The notes under the pieces: model-generated | What the model was told of the DNA's origin: nothing | Database searches by the model: none | The model's input: only the letters and a program-made list of their open reading frames with translations | Source: an uncultured Treponema sp. | GTDB lineage: Bacteria; Spirochaetota; Spirochaetia; Treponematales; Treponemataceae | Direction: 5' to 3' | DNA: 13,324 bases | NCBI GenBank assembly: GCA_945833725.1 | Contig: CAMAFU010000031.1 | Coordinates: 1-13,324, forward strand | Shown here: one piece after another, positions 12,203-13,324 of the stretch | Layout of the letters: each line of letters starts with the position of its first letter | How positions within the stretch are numbered: the stretch's first letter is position 1 | Program-made: the position numbers and the translations under genes

Positions 12203-13193
12203 ATTCCTGACTTTTGCCGCTGCATCTTTATTCGCTTTAATTTCCCATCAACTTTTTTCGGAAGAAAAAGCTGTTTCTGCATATTCTGTTATAAAAGAAG
12301 CCGCCTCTAAAGATTCTTTGGAGCAGTCTGTTTCATATATAAGCAAATCTATTCCAGAAATAACTTCTCCTGCCGAAAAACGCGCCCTCCTTATTTTTTA
12401 CGGAAGTTTGCAGGAACAACAGGGGCTTTATGCAAAGGCTATAGATTCCTATGTAAAGGCGGCATCCATAGCTGGCGGCAATGCTAAAGAAATGCCAAAA
12501 AAATCCAACGAAACCCTTGTGCTGGATGCCGTCCGCTGTGCCTTGAATATGGGCGACTGGCAGACTGCACAAAATTATTTAAATTCCTCGGTACGCAATT
12601 CTTCTGACCCAAAAATTCTTGCCCTTATAAAACTTTATGAACAGTGCTGCATTTTGAGCAAAGCAGAAAATATTGCGGAAACTGAGGAAGCTGTTTTACT
12701 TTTGCAGACATACACCACCTTAAGTTCCATGAAGCCAGTTCTTCCGAAAATTCTTTTAATATTGTGGAATATTACCGGAAAAACCGAATTTGCCGATTCC
12801 CTAAAAAAAAACTGTCCCAACTCGCCGGAAGCTGCCATTGTTAAAGGGGAAATTCAAACAATGCCAACTCCTTTCTATCTTTTTGTTCCCCGAAGTCAAT
12901 CAGGTGTGCCGGAAATTTCTGTAACAGATTCTTCTCCTGAAAAACAAGCAGAAAAAACAACAGAACCTGCAGAAAAAATTATCCGTCAGCAGCTCGGTCT
13001 TTTTAAAGAAAAAGAAAATGCACAGTTTTTAGTAGAAAGGGCCAGGGAAAAAGGCTTTAATGCCCGCATTACAACAGAAACAAGACCCAGCGGCACTACT
13101 TACTTTCTTGTAGTTGTTGATGAAGAAAAAAACGGTGGTACAGGAGACCTTCTCCGTTCTTCTGGTTTTGAATGTTACCCGATTTTCCAATAA
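12195..13193 (+). CDS. Secreted helical-repeat protein with C-terminal SPOR domain
   Basis: 332 residues. An N-terminal signal peptide (MNKFLTFAAASLFALISHQLFS, cleavage probably before E23) has no lipobox Cys. Residues about 32-215 are helical with TPR-like pairs, such as about 65-94 (G70 to A90) and 106-135. A Ser/Pro/Glu linker (about 235-260) leads to a SPOR domain at about 262-331: L268-G-L-F-K, A276-x2-L, G287-F, then Y303-F-L-V-V-V and the final strand. SPOR domains bind denuded glycan strands of septal or remodelled peptidoglycan, so a periplasmic role in division or wall remodelling is likely. The start ATG lies within the LapA stop region; no separate strong ribosome-binding site, consistent with coupling. 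Confidence 0.8.
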   Translation: MNKFLTFAAASLFALISHQLFSEEKAVSAYSVIKEAASKDSLEQSVSYISKSIPEITSPAEKRALLIFYGSLQEQQGLYAKAIDSYVKAASIAGGNAKEMPKKSNETLVLDAVRCALNMGDWQTAQNYLNSSVRNSSDPKILALIKLYEQCCILSKAENIAETEEAVLLLQTYTTLSSMKPVLPKILLILWNITGKTEFADSLKKNCPNSPEAAIVKGEIQTMPTPFYLFVPRSQSGVPEISVTDSSPEKQAEKTTEPAEKIIRQQLGLFKEKENAQFLVERAREKGFNARITTETRPSGTTYFLVVVDEEKNGGTGDLLRSSGFECYPIFQ

Positions 13194-13272
13194 AAGCAAA
13201 AAAACCAACACTTACAGCATATAAAATAAACTGTTGAATCTGCTATAAAAATAACTTTTTTTTATTTTTCAT

Positions 13273-13300
13273 TTGAAATTTAAGTTTTTGCCTTTATAAT
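13273..13300 (+). promoter_or_regulatory. Sigma70-like promoter for a gene beyond the window
   Basis: TTGAAA (13273-13278), a 16-base spacer and a perfect TATAAT (13295-13300) in a very AT-rich stretch. No ORF begins before the window end. The 131 bases after the SPOR gene hold nothing else that can be supported, and no clear terminator. Confidence 0.5.
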
Positions 13301-13324
13301 TTTATGTAATACTAAAAATTATTG

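Overview
The window looks like a chromosomal stretch of a Treponema-type spirochaete, probably a host-associated gut or rumen lineage. This is inferred from: a small outer-membrane beta-barrel of the kind treponemes place beside folD; a lipoprotein with a relaxed spirochaetal lipobox; a RarA ATPase with a long C-terminal fusion; moderately AT-rich genes; and GC-rich palindromic elements scattered between and even inside genes. No rRNA, tRNA, CRISPR array or insertion sequence was seen.

Left part (1-8092, all genes on the minus strand). In order of transcription: a small beta-barrel protein, a lipoprotein and rarA lie 17 and 27 bp apart behind a good sigma70-like promoter at 8064-8092 and are probably one operon. 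Then come adk (adenylate kinase), an NFACT/RqcH-like ribosome-quality-control protein, and an Rpn-family PD-(D/E)XK nuclease that runs off the left edge. The Rpn gene has no competing long ORF on the plus strand and is the most interesting locus here. It carries 11 tandem four-residue repeats near its C-terminus and, just before them, a perfect AGGAGG Shine-Dalgarno six bases from an in-frame ATG. That is the layout of the gene-within-gene Rpn toxin-antitoxin and anti-phage modules described in E. coli, but the repeat here is of a different, Gly/Tyr-rich type.

Middle (7961-8366): a 406-bp divergent region between the barrel gene and folD. It holds the minus-strand promoter, then two copies, exactly 120 bp apart, of a 31-bp unit (hairpin, T-run, AGGAGG). 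Between the copies lie a perfect 15-bp-stem palindrome and a second long hairpin. Copy 2 supplies the folD ribosome-binding site.

Right part (8367-13193, plus strand): folD (one-carbon folate metabolism), folE2 (GTP cyclohydrolase of folate/queuosine synthesis; its start overlaps the folD stop by one base), miaB (tRNA methylthiotransferase), then a LapA-like membrane protein overlapping by 8 bp a secreted TPR-like/SPOR-domain protein. folE2 carries what looks like an in-frame GC-rich palindromic insertion before its active-site Cys and a second palindromic sequence forming its extreme C-terminus. A promoter near the right edge (13273-13300) points to a gene beyond the window.

Functionally most genes are housekeeping: nucleotide balance, folate/GTP-derived cofactors, tRNA modification, replication-fork recombination, ribosome rescue and envelope. 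The accessory signal lies in the Rpn locus and the palindromic elements. All calls are from reading the sequence; no database search was run.
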